This document shows, piece by piece, positions 1 to 12,600 of a stretch of 64,000 nucleotides of DNA. The translations under genes and the position numbers were made by a program. Position 1 is the stretch's first letter. Each line of letters starts with the position of its first letter. The notes under the pieces were generated by a model, which searched no databases, had not been told where the DNA came from, and saw nothing but the letters and a program-made list of their open reading frames with translations. Source of the stretch: Magnolia sinica (lineage: Eukaryota > Streptophyta > Magnoliopsida > Magnoliales > Magnoliaceae); NCBI RefSeq assembly GCF_029962835.1, contig NC_080582.1:26420032-26484031 (forward strand), read 5' to 3'.

Positions 1-1500
1 GTATTGTATATCCATGCCTTCCATTCATTTTCCAGATAATCTAATGGCATGAACCCAAAGTATAAAGTAGATCATAATCTCAGATGCACCACAACACAGG
101 AAATAATGATGAGTGACAATTAATAACCTTTTGTAGGCTACAAAAGTTATGGATCAAATTCATATTTTTTTTCCTCTTTTCATCTAGGTTCATGAAACCT
201 TATCAACAGATTAGATGGCAAAAAAAAATATGGTGTACGTTAGGAAATTTGGTGAGCGATCAATCACAGCAATTTCCTATGGTGTGGTCCATCTCAGATT
301 TGCATCTGCTTCATTGTTGGGTTCTTTTACTAAAGTGAGCGGGCAAAACTTATAGATGGAGTGGATATACAATACATGTATCAAGGTAGGCCCCAGGTCC
401 CGCACCGTGTTGGGTGAGGTGGGGCGCACCTAATCTGCTCCCCACACCACCATGTTGCACGCCTGACGAATGGTTTGGATCCCATACACGTGCGCATCAG
501 GAGAGCAGACGAAGGGTATTTTTGTAATTTTGGAAACTCCGAGAGGGTATTTCCGAAAACTGCAGTAAATATGGGAATGAATACATGCGACACAAGCGAG
601 ACCATGTGTTGATTTCAGGCCATTCGGATTGGGGACAGAGATAACTAATGAAATAATTCGTGTTGCAAACAGCTCATAAATTCGAGATATGCTAAGTCCA
701 CACGCGCCACGGCTGAGAACGAGGTACACGTGTGTCATATCTGATCCGTTAATTAGGAGTTCCCCTATGTACATATCCTAGATTTGAAAAAATTGGCTGA
801 TAAGATGATCATGTGGACCACACGGATATACTAAGAATAGTGGTTGATGGAAATTGACCAACGGTCTGAGATAGATTAAACAAGTAAACCCACTTGATGA
901 TCAGATCAGCATGGATATTGATACATGGAATCTGGTTTCATAGTTTGGGTCTCCTGATAAGCGGCTGGGATGTTACACACGTGTGAGTCGTTTCCTTTTT
1001 TAAGACGAGTGCACTTACAAAGTGCACTCGAGCGAGTCCACTCAGTACTCCAAAAATTTAGCAGTGTTGACCCATCTCTTCTCTTTCTTGGAGAAATAAA
1101 AATATAATCGCGCGACTGATATATAAAATAGGAATCTCGTTCAAACTATGAAAGTATAAATATATAGATAGATCTGGATCGTTCATCATGATTATAGTAT
1201 TAGTAAAATACTATTATTTGCAAATATGATCTATCCAATTATCAAATATCCCACACGAGAAATAGCATCAAATTTCTAGTGGTGCATGTTATTTCTCATG
1301 TAATAACAGCCAATGTCATGAGTATACTGGTATAATTTACAGATCATGTGACTTTCATGGTTTGTCCCACCTTATGAATAGTATGGATCTCGTACACGTG
1401 TGCCAGTTTGGCATGTGTGGCTGCCAGTGCCCTCACCATCTCAGTCGCGGCAGTCTCCTTAGTAAGGCTTTTCTTCTTCCTATAGGCCATAACAATCCAC
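1..1500 (+). promoter_or_regulatory. Upstream region of the D6PK-like kinase gene
   Basis: No convincing coding sequence is seen on either strand; the short frames near 381-774 and 1344-1529 lack recognisable motifs. The stretch is AT-rich and holds diverged pieces of the dispersed 'GGCCCAC' type repeats found elsewhere in the window. A TATA-like string lies near 1154, too far from the likely leader to assign. The 5' leader probably begins close to 1500, just before the CT tract. Promoter assignment is inferred from position only. Confidence 0.3.
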
Positions 1501-1535
1501 AGACACACACCCAACACTCTCTCTAACACACTTTC

Positions 1536-1537
<2 letters not shown>

Positions 1538-1568
<31 letters not shown>
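1538..1568 (+). repeat. CT microsatellite in the probable 5' leader
   Basis: About 31 bases of uninterrupted CT repeat. Pyrimidine-rich CT tracts near the transcription start are common in plant 5' leaders. The position, shortly before a good splice donor, fits the leader of the kinase gene downstream. Confidence 0.8.
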
Positions 1569-1570
<2 letters not shown>

Positions 1571-1619
1571 GTATAACTGCTAAAGCAGAGCCGTTTAAAG
1601 TTCTGATCTTTGAAGGCAG

Positions 1620-2113
1620 GTATTCTTTTGGGCTTCTTTTATTTTCTGTTGCTTTTTCCTCCTTTTTTTTTTCTTCATCTGGGTTCTTGTGGGGTTTCTG
1701 GATCTGTGTTCAAGATCTGTTTTCTTTTATTTAAAATTTTTATTTTTTGTCTATCTATGCTTGAATCTTGATTATCTCGGTGGGTTTTTGGAAATTTTCA
1801 TTTTTGCCTATCTTTTTTTTTTTTTGTTTTTTTTTGTGATTTGGTGAGAAATTTAGGAAAATATCATTCGATCAGTTTCTGGATGCTTTTTGTTTTTCTT
1901 TTCTGCTGTAAAAATCTTGTTTTTGTTGTTGGGTTTTGGTTCTCAAGTCCTTTTTGTTGTGGACAGATTGCATTTTGATTTGGATGGATGTGATTTTTTT
2001 TTTTTTTTAAAGGGGGGGGATGCTATCTGTATCAATGTCTGCATGCATTCTTGTGGTTGCATCTGGTATTGAATGTAAAAGAATTGTTTTTGTAGGTGGG
2101 TTTTGGTTTTGTT

Positions 2114-2159
<46 letters not shown>

Positions 2160-2946
2160 GATTTCATTTTCTGGATCTGATTAATTTTCTGTTTGGGGCT
2201 TGCTTTTTGGGTTTTTAGGTTTTCTGCTGGGATTTTGGCTATATGATATTGTTTTTGGGGCTACACTACCAGTTAGATGCACATCCATGGTGCACATGGT
2301 GATGCACATATTCTGATCCAGACCGTCCAAATCATCGGGCTGATTGTGGATGGGGGTTGCCTAAAAGCTACCCTGATTGGAGAATCTTATACTTCTGTAA
2401 CGTCCACTGCATTTGGACCATTGACTGCTTTTCATTTTTTTTACTCCCCATTTCATGGACATCAATCAAGATCCATGGCTGAGACCATCCATGATATTTG
2501 GACCATGATCCAATGATGGGACCCATGTTTTAGAGGGTCTGGATTAGGCGAATGCTCCCTTGCTTTGTACTGAATTCACTCCTTAGTCTAACTCACATTT
2601 GATCATAGTCTAACTCATATTTGATAATCTTTTCTTTGGTTGGTGCTATTACTTTAATATCGGTATATGATTCTGTATCCCACACAGTTCTTTCACTTTA
2701 CTGTTGTAGTTACTTTGATGTATAAATCTTCTTAATCTGCTTTGTAGAGGTGAAAGGAGAGTTTTTTTTTTTTTTCCTTCTCTTCTTCTACCTTTGCAAT
2801 TCTGTGCTCTTTCAATATCATTTCCATGAATTGTTATGAGGATTTTATAATGTATTAATCATGGTGGAAATAACTTGTTTATTTTATTTTATTTTATGGA
2901 TCTTTGATTTCTTATGGGCTTTGTTGATCTCTCTGAAATTACTCAG
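1620..2946 (+). other. Probable 5'UTR intron of the kinase gene
   Basis: A good donor (CAG|GTATTC) lies at 1620 and is followed by a T-rich, intron-like stretch with poly-T runs. Acceptor candidates are ACTCAG ending at 2946 and TTGTAG ending at 2747. No protein-like frame covers the interval. It contains a GT microsatellite at 2121-2157 and a diverged dispersed repeat at about 2270-2540. Leader introns are frequent in plant kinase genes, but transcript data would be needed to choose the acceptor. Confidence 0.35.
2121..2157 (+). repeat. GT microsatellite
   Basis: About 18 GT units in an uninterrupted run within the presumed 5'UTR intron. Confidence 0.9.
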
Positions 2947-2951
2947 AACCA

Positions 2952-3026
2952 ATGATGGAGAAAAAGATGCCGCCACCTTTGGAAGTAGAATTATGGTTAA
3001 TGAATTTGAAACTGTGGGCTCAGTAG
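2952..3026 (+). CDS. Possible upstream ORF, 24 codons, in the kinase leader
   Basis: Tandem ATG codons (2952 and 2955) open a 24-codon frame ending in TAG at 3024, 53 bases before the kinase ATG. The peptide starts MMEKKMPPPLEVELW. It begins directly after the candidate acceptor at 2946, so it would lie in the mature leader. If translated it could lower initiation at the main ATG. An overlapping frame in another phase (ending near 3046) is also open, so coding is unproven. Conservation in related species would decide. Confidence 0.3.
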   Translation: MMEKKMPPPLEVELWLMNLKLWAQ

Positions 3027-3079
3027 TTGGTTTTTTTGGGCCTTGATCTGATATATTAAAGAACTCTGTGTTTGAATTA

Positions 3080-6000
3080 ATGGCTTCAAAGACCAGTTCT
3101 AGACCTTGCTCAGAGCAGCATCAGAAACCGGTCAGTAATCAGTCAGTAGAGGCAAATTCTCGCAAGCCTTCACCTGTGCAGGTCTCGAAGCCAATACCTT
3201 TGCAGGTCTTGAAACCAACCAAATCGGAGCCGGTTACACCGAAAAAATTACCAAGACCTGCAAATCAAGTCTCCTCAAAGCAGATAATTGCAGATGTTTT
3301 GGAGGAAAAAACGCTGTCTACATATCAAAAGGGGCCCACTGATCCTTTGCCTGATAAGGGTACATCGAAATCCACCCATTTGGATGCTAGTAAATTGAAT
3401 CGCAACTTGGAAGTTCCAAAACAACTTACCAAACAAGTAGACAGTGTAGAAAAGAATCAGATAAATGTGATTACGGGCACTTTGGAAGGAATTGGAATTG
3501 GAGATGAAGAAAAGAAAATGTCCGAACGCAGCAGTGTGAAGGACAGCTCGGTTTCTGCAAAAGTCAGCGATGGGACCAGCAGCCTCACTAAGACAAGTGG
3601 CAGTGCAAAAATCAGTGACCGTGCTGATTTCATTGAGAGCGGAAAGAGCAGCATGTGCAGAGGCAGTACGAGCAGCGATGTGAGCGATGATAGCACTTGT
3701 AGCAGCATAAGTAGCACTGTCAACAAGCCCCACAAAGCAAATGATTCGAGATGGGAGGCCATCCGAGTGGTCCGGTCGAGAGATGGAGTTTTGGGTCTCA
3801 GCCATTTCAGGCTGCTTAAGAGGTTGGGGTGTGGCGACATTGGTAGTGTCTATCTATCGGAGCTGAGTGGAACCAAGTCCTATTTCGCAATGAAGGTTAT
3901 GGACAAGGGGTCGCTGGCCAGTCGTAAGAAGCTGCTCAGAGCCCAGACAGAAAGAGAAATTTTGCAGTGTTTGGACCATCCATTTCTTCCAACATTGTAT
4001 ACCCACTTTGAGACCGACAAGTTCTCATGTTTGGTGATGGAGTTCTGTCCAGGAGGGGATTTGCACACCCTTCGCCAGCGGCAACCGGGGAAACATTTTA
4101 CTGAACAAGCAGTGAAGTATTATCCTAATTCTTTTATTTTCTATTTTATACTCTTCAATTTGATTAGAAGTCTGCACTGAATTGAATCATGATCTTCTGC
4201 ATATTTCAGCACAGAGAAATGCTATTACAGCACAGGCTTTGAGAAGTTCTATGAAGTGTCAGGCCCACTGGCAAACATTTATTTTGATTGAGATCGTTGA
4301 TTTGGGAGGCAATCACATGCGCCTGGGCCGTAGGGCCAAAAATTTAGTGATTGTACAACTACAGACATCTGATTGTTGTGAGTTTTGCCCATTAAATTTG
4401 AACAGTTGTACATTGCTTGAATTGGTGATCACTTCTCGGGCCATTGAATTGTGGACAGTCGCACATTTCTTGAGTCAACCATCACTTTTTGGGCCATGCA
4501 CATGGTGGCACCGGACCACCAAATCAATGGTCTAATCGTGTATGCAAATGCCATGTGAAATAGAGATATGTTTTGCAACACACTTCATGGAAATCAACAG
4601 AGAGTGCATGCTATAGTAGCATTCCTCTTAAAGTATACATTGTTTGTTCTAAAATGTTTTCTTTCAATCTCTGGATTTTGCTTTGGTGTGATGCGTCTGT
4701 ATTTGTGGATTTCCTCCACTGCAAATTATGCTAAAAGTCCCATCCTTTCCCTTCTCTTTATATTTCCTGCTGCAGCAATCCAATGCTTGACTTTACTTCT
4801 TACCTTTCCATGGCATATGAAACTGCTATTTGATTAACTTTTCTTTTTCTCCTTGTAAAATGAAATGCCCAATGTGTTGCTCTTGATGAATATATCAAAA
4901 TAGTATGCAATTAATTTGATATTTACTAGCAGACAAGTATGCTCTTTTCTGTCCTTCCCCCCGTCTTTTTGTGATTTGTTGGGAATTATGAAGGATTAAA
5001 CCTATGATTTGAGAGAAGCTTTTATGCTTCGAATTTTATGGTGGGTGCTGCTGCTGATAACTTGATATGGTTTCTATTGTAGGGATGTAGGTAGGTAATG
5101 TGTTTTCGGTGTATTATCTGTGATGGTAGGGTACTTCAGCTATCTTTTAGATTCCAAAATATTGCATGCAAAATGAAATGGCTATGAATAGGTTTTGTGC
5201 ATTAGGCTTCCTCATGTCTTCTTCTGATGGATTACAGACAGCTGAAGTTGAAAATGTTAATGTAAGAGCTATGTTTCAAAAGGTGGAAGCTGGAGTCAAG
5301 GTGTAGGCCTTGAGATAGATGAAGGCTTCAGTGGTTTGTAAAAAATTATCTCACATTTTTTATAAACAGGAAAAACTAATGGAAAGTAAAATTTTGGAAA
5401 AAAAAATGTAATAGGTAATGGTGTGTTTGGTTGCACCAAATTTTGTCAAATATAATGAATTTCATGATATTTGGTGCAACCAAATGCACCCTAAAAGTAA
5501 AGTAGAAACTATGATATGTCATTGTAAGCCTTTCAAGTTTCAAGTTCGAAATAGTGAAGGAAAGTGCCCGTGGAGCGTATCCGAAAACTCGGAATAGCCT
5601 CTTGCTTAGACATTGTACACATTGTATGTGGAGGATCCTTTGAAGACATGAATTTGAAGTTTAGAGATTATCATAAAGAAATTGTGTCAATTAAATTTTA
5701 ATTTTAATCAATCATTTTTTGAGATGGACACATGGAACATAACAACAATGTTGTCAAAATCATTATGCATTGCAAATCATAATAGGGGTCGAATCACATC
5801 AGAAACATCAGATATATCTCTTTTATGTTCTCAACTTGATCGGTTTTGGAAGCAAATGGGCATCTTGGATCAAAGAATGCATTACCTCGGCTTCATTCCC
5901 TATTTTGATCAATGAAGCCCCATCTGGTTTCTTTTGCAAGTTCAGAATGATTACGGCACGATGATCTCTTATCCCCGCTTCTCTTTGCTATTGTAGTGGA

Positions 6001-9000
6001 GGGCCTAAACTTGCTTATGGCTAAGGCCTCAGATCTTGGGTTGGCAAGAGGATTCAGTGTTGGACTGTTGGTAGACTTGAGATGAGGATTTCTCATCTTT
6101 AGTTTGCAAATGACACACGTATTTTTTGCGAAGCTTTTAGGGGTCAAATGAGGCATATCAAAGGGGTGTTGCAATGCTTTGAGGCAGTGTCAGATCGTAG
6201 GATCATTTCGAGTGAAAGTGTTCTTGTGGGTGTGGCTATGGAGGGAAGGGAGGTGAATGTTTTTGCCAAAGACAGTGGGATGTGATTCTTCTCATCTTCC
6301 AGTTTACTATGTGATGAGGTCATTCGAGCACCTAGACGAGTTTATCGGAGGAGGAGAGGCGAGGCCCAAGCCCCAGTTTCATTATGCTTGGATGATCATT
6401 ACATGGGGCCCAATGGACCCAATTCGAGTTCTTAGCTGCATTAAAGACCCCACATGCATGGTTGTGCATTTTTGAAGACCCCACACTGGGAAGATGCATG
6501 TGGGTTGCTTATTTAGAACCGATTGATACATCTTTGGACTATTTGAACATCACCTAGCCTAACCTGGACCACATTTGGACGTTACAAACGGTAGACCATG
6601 CCGTTGGATATCTTGGGCCCATTAGTTTGGCGATCTAAACCATTGGATATGTTAGGAGACTCGGGTTTAGGTGTCCGAACACACTAGTCTGCACATCCAA
6701 GCCATGGACACGTTGGACCACATTCATCTATGCTGTTGATCACATGTGGACGTGTGAATGTACTTGTTGCACGTTGGAGATCATCCTTGTGCAGTGTGAC
6801 ACATCTTTATTTCTGCTTTATTTTTTAGTTTTATTTTAGGTTATTAGAGATTTATGTTTTGATCTTGACCGTTAATAGATTTAGACGGTCAAGAATAGTT
6901 GTAGACTTAGAGTTTGCTTAGGTTTTCTTATATATACTTGTTTGAGACTTGAGACTTGGGATGATGGATATATTGAATGAAATTTCTATGCATTGCTTCT
7001 TTTGAGCAAGAAAACTTCCTGTGAATAGAATTTGGTGTGAAGCCATTGGAGTGATTCCAAGTTCTCTTTCTTATTCCTATCAAGGTATTTCTTTTCTCTC
7101 TCTCTCAAACCCTCTTTTTTCATTGAATATTTTTTCCCTCTTCTTTCTCAAACTCTAACTTCATCATCAACAATTCAACTCATCACCGACCAAGCCATCC
7201 CCACCACACCATCCGTACAACTATATGGTAGTGCCTGTACTATGCACAGACTTGTCCGTATAGTCGAACTATCTTCTTCTCTATTTTATAAAATCCTAAC
7301 CCTAACCTTAGCATTTTATAAAACCTAAATTCCCAATTTCTTGATTTCCAAACTCAAACCCTAGCAAAGCGTTAGTGAATCCTCGAATCTAGAACGAATC
7401 CTATGCAAGATGGAAGTTTTACATTCCATTTGGCCATGTCCGATCAATAGCCTTAAGGATATAGTTTGCGGGATTGTGATGTAGTCTTGAACTTGAGCTT
7501 AATTGAATATTTGATTTCTTTAAATTTGTGGTAGATTGGCTTTATTTTATGCTTTGATTTACTTTGGTTATCCATTAATTAATTTATTTCCATTATCCTA
7601 GTTTAGGCCATCCATCCTGCATCACTATCTCTCCCTCTTTGAGGTGCAACTGAAGGTGGCTGACTGGCTAAAATTTAGAAGCTGCAAATTGACTTCCTTT
7701 GGGAAAGTCATGAAGAGGAGTGCAAGTTCCAATACAGCAGTGAATCTCTTGGGATCCTCTGTGGAGGGAGATTAGTCACACTAGTAGACGATTGGATCAA
7801 ACCGATATGGAAAAATTGGGCATGCTGAGTAGTGCTCTAGGGTTTGGAACATTGCTCTTTGAAGGAACTTGAAAGATAATGAATCGAGAGACTTTGCTGC
7901 CCTCACCAGTATCCTCTATGAGGCTAGCATTGACACTTTCAGCAAGGATACCGAGTGTTGGAAGTGGGCAACCAATAGACATTTCTCTTCCAAATCTTTT
8001 TTTGCGGAGCTTAAAGAATCCGACAAACATCCCTACCCGTGCGCTAAAGTGTGGACACCCATGGGGGTACCCACAGCCGACAAGATCCTTGTGCTAGTAG
8101 AGTGTCACATGTTCGCTATGCTGATGCTGCACTTTTATTTGGGGATGGGTCTATTAATGAACCTCTAATGTTTAAAGACATCCTCACATGCTTCTCAATT
8201 GTTCCAGTTCTTCCCGTGAACCGGTACAAAAGCTCCATCTCTCCTATATTACTTTGGAGATTTCTAGCAAATCTGGGATGCAGGATAGCAATCTGGAAGA
8301 CTTGTCTCAAACTGTTGGGAGGATATTCTTGTAAAATTTGGAAAGAAGTTGGCCATACGCGGAAAGGCAATCTGCTTTCACTTGGAGGCCGTATTACGCT
8401 TCTAAAAGCAGTTTTTGCTAGTATCCCACTTCATCTCATCTATTTTCAGATGCCCTTCCAAATTCATAAACAAATTCAAATCTATTCAGAAAAAAAGTTC
8501 TTTAGGGAACTTGATTTATCATCACTTGGTGAAATGGGAGGACGTATGTAAACACCAAATCAAGGGTTTTTTTTTTTTTTTTGGTTTGTTAGCAAAATGG
8601 TGATGCCTTCCAAATTCATAAACAAATTCAAATATATTCAGAAAAAAAGGTTTCTTTAGGGAACTTGATAAGATGCATTCAATTATCACTTGGTGAAATG
8701 GGAGGACGTATGTAAACAACAAATTAAGGTTTTTTTTTTTTTTTTTGTGTGTGTGTGTGGTTTTCGATGCTTCAATCTGTGGTTGCTGCTAAATATGAAT
8801 TAGCTGGGAGAGGTACCTATTTGGTGTTATTGCAGGTTGGGATTTTGGTCCAATCTTGAATCAGGGCAAGTGTATCTGGATTGTATTCCCATATGCCATT
8901 ATTGGGGGATTTGGAATTAGAGGAATGCAAGAAATGATGCAGTCAACTGCAATTCATCAATTCCCTCTTTTTCTCTACCATTTCCTTGGTCCTGGGATGG

Positions 9001-9595
9001 GCTCTTGCCCTCCCAGAAATCTCTGGGACCTAGCTCGCTTCCTTAAGAGCCAACTTGGATGCAATTTTCTTTTGGTGATCACACCCACACAGGGTTCTGT
9101 GCTTCTGGGCTCTGCTGATTGTGTGATTGTTCTGTTGTTTTATTTTGATTTTGCTGTTGTTTGCTGTTTTGTCTTATATGTTGCTGTGAAGTAACGACAC
9201 TGTCACATTCCATGGCTATTTTCCATGTCTTTGTTTGCTTTAATGAAATTGTCTCCTCCTCAAAAAGCAAAAAGAAAAAAACCTAAGATTTTGTTCTGAT
9301 TTTCTTAGAAAATTGAAAAACATGTGATGAAAATTAATCAGAAAAAAAATGCATCGATCATCCATTTCCCATCAACATGCACACAGAATGGTTATACATA
9401 TCGTGATATTTAAGGATTCTTATCTCTTTCCTTTTCTGTCTTCCAAGAAATTCACCTTAAAAAGCATACAAGTGTCTTTTAATAATTTTATTCTTTTGTA
9501 TCTTACATTGGAAAAAGCAGCATTTAATTCCATTGACTGAATGAAATGGTATCTTGATTTCTTTGTTTTGGGTTTTTGAATATCCAAATCCCCAG

Positions 9596-9636
<41 letters not shown>

Positions 9637-12600
9637 AGATACGAGCGAGGAATTTTTAATAATGGAGGGCCTTCTACATTTTTTTTGGCCTTTTTCATGT
9701 TAAGTAATTTTGGGCGCCATATATGTAATCCACAATACCATACAATTTACACATAATTGTACAAATATGTAGGATTTGCAATTTGGGTGCATGAGCAAAT
9801 TGTACACCCATACAATATGATCAGAATCAAACGTTTCATATCGTGAATTGTATGATTCTGATAACACTGCATAGCAATGGAAGTTCGAGGTGCAAGCCCA
9901 ATTGTGAACATTGCCATGTTTTTTTTTCCCAATGGCCATGACTTTTAGGAAACTGATTTAGAAACGTAAAATTCTATCTTGGAAGGAAGAAGAGTCATTT
10001 TTGAAATGCCTTTGGCTTTTTAGATAATGATTTTTGGTTTCAATTCTATCTAGAGGTGCTTGCTATGATGGGGGTTTGCATGCAAGTTCCATAGTCAAAG
10101 TAGGCTGAACTGCAATGATCATCTCCCCTGTATCCATATAATCTTTGGCCATGTTAGAATCGAAGAAACAGGCTAATGCAGGGGCATTTTCACATCGGGC
10201 TCGAGTGGGGTTGCCTGTGGGATGTGGGGACACACTCGGGGTGGGCGGCCCTTGTGAGGCAGGCCCCACCCGTGTGAGGCAGGTGGCTCGTGTGAGGCGG
10301 TACCCATGTGATTTGAGGCCCATGAGGGGGTTCGGCTGAGGTCCTAACCCATGAGATGTGGGGCCTGGGTTATGAGATAAAGGGATTGATTCGCTATGCT
10401 CTAATAGTTCGAGCTTTTAGAGCAGGAGGTTAATTGTCCTGCATCAGGTTGGTATAAGAGCAGAAGGTCTTGTGTTCGAGACTCCTCACTGTGGGTGATT
10501 AATGCGGGGGCATTTTCACACCAGTCTCGAGTGGGGTGGCTTGTGGGATGCAGGGGTACACTCGGGGCGAGTGGCCCGCATAACTCATGGATTTGGGGGC
10601 CATGTGAGGCGGGTGGCTCGTGTAGGGCGGAACCCACGGATTTGGGGCCTGGGCTATGAGATAAAGGGATTAATTCGCCATGCTCTATCAATTTGAGCTT
10701 TTAGAGCAAGTGGTTAATTGTCTTGCATCACAGGCTATGCAGGAAAGGGTTTAAACCACTCGGAAAAGTAAAGTGTCATGTATGACAGATATTTTTTGAC
10801 CATTCTGATAGATTCTAGGTGGGCGGTTGGGGAAGAGCAGGACCAAGACCAGTGTGAGCCTAGTGCAAGAGAGGGTTTTAGCTTTATATGGCTTGAGTTT
10901 GGTCCATTGCAGTGACCTCATTCATTCCAATGATAGCATGTGAGTAGAGTACATTTCTAATATTAGAAATGGTGATGGGTGATTGATATAGGTCTTCTTC
11001 CTAACTATTTTTTCTTATCTTCAATGTGGCCTTGGTCTTTGGTCTTTTTCCTTCCCTTTTCTATTGATAGTCCCCAATCATCAACTTTTACTCTTTCAGA
11101 AAGAATTGCCTAGAGTTGTAACCAATTATAAACAGAGCCTAAACTTTTACTCTCCATTTGGAATTTTTTACATCAGTCCGTCCATATCTTCCTAGATTTT
11201 TTTTTTCTTGATTCTATTCTCTAACCTTACCTGCAGTGCATATGCACTTATAACATTGATTATCTCCACTCTAACAAGTTTTATTAATACAATCCTATCA
11301 CTTACTCTCATAACATCTACAACTTTGTTGTTTAAATCTTTATCCACCTTTATCCGATCCTACCCCATTCCTATTATGATACTTTGTACATAACAAAGCT
11401 TATATCCATCGTCGTCTCTAGTTTTTGACCCCTTTCAACTTGGTCTTCTAAACACAAGCTATGTCAACTCTAATTCGTTTCGTCGCATCTTCTAACTCCA
11501 TACTCCTACCTGTCAATATATGCGACAAGACGAATCTTATTCTCTTGGACTGGCTTCTTTACCTGCACGCGTTTAGAATGGTGCAGGAACTAGGAACCCT
11601 TGTGTACTTTTCATAGCAACTGGGTGTTGTTGTAGTGTGTCGCTTCAAGAGGATGCCCTAGTCAACCCTTGCCATTTCTCACCATACCCGGGTTCTGACG
11701 TAATGAGTTGCTTATGGGGAACACCCTAGCGTGAGTTTGGAATGTCATATTTGTTTGAATTCATGTTGGAAGTTTTGGCATAAGTTTGATGTCGGCTGCT
11801 AGCCTGATACAACCCTCCTTTATCCAGGCTGTAGACTGGCAATGAGAGCATAAAACTCCCACGGGAAAATACCCACAAAAAAAAAAAAAAAATGTTTGCA
11901 AATTTGCAAATAACCACATTGTTAATGGAAATATTGATACTCCGTATGATTTTTTTATTATTTTTTTTCCAATGGGTGTTAACTTTTGGGGCTTATGGGG
12001 ACATAAGAGGACCTACTCAGGTGTACCAGAGATGGAGATGACCACCCACATCAGCGCAACTTTCTTTGTAAAGGGGAGACGAGTTCCAGAGCCGGGCCAT
12101 TTTGAAGACCCCACATGCATTGGACGTGCATCAGGAAGACCCCACTTTGGGATGATGCATGTGGGCTGCTTAGGAGACAATTTTAGTTATAGGATTTCTA
12201 TTTCGTGTTGATCCAACTGCTGGATCTTGTTAATTAGGCCATCGGGCCACCAGATCTTCCTGATCCAGCCCCCTTGGACTTTGATCTTTCTTTCTTTACG
12301 TTTTTTGTTATTTTTCGGATTTATTTGATGGTTGAGATTGATAATAAATGTTTTAGTTTTGTTATTTTGGAACTTCACTTAAGTGAGTGACATAATTGTA
12401 ATTATGCTGAATTTTAATTCCAAAGTTTTTAATTATATAACCACAAGGGGAGTGGAGTTCCAACCTTAGTGGAGATTTGAGAAGAAAAAAAGAAGAAGAG
12501 AGAAGCTCTCTAGTGTGAAGGAATTTTGCTTATTGTTTTCTAGGGTTTTTTTGAAAAGAAAAAACCCTCTCTTCCAATTGAATTGTAAAAGGGTACAAAC

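Noticed and set aside
1943..2167. Minus-strand frame rich in HTHTHT
   Set aside because: Direct product of the GT microsatellite.
3275..3840. Minus-strand frames of 127-176 codons opposite kinase exon 1
   Set aside because: Antisense shadows of the Ser-rich kinase N-terminus; no recognised motif.
4182..4535. Alternative exon in the kinase intron (117 codons)
   Set aside because: No homology-like motif; composition matches the surrounding non-coding DNA, and the correct splice partner is at 20766.
10442..10490. tRNA gene
   Set aside because: Box-like strings exist, but there is no acceptor stem, anticodon arm or full length; it is at best a SINE or primer-site remnant.
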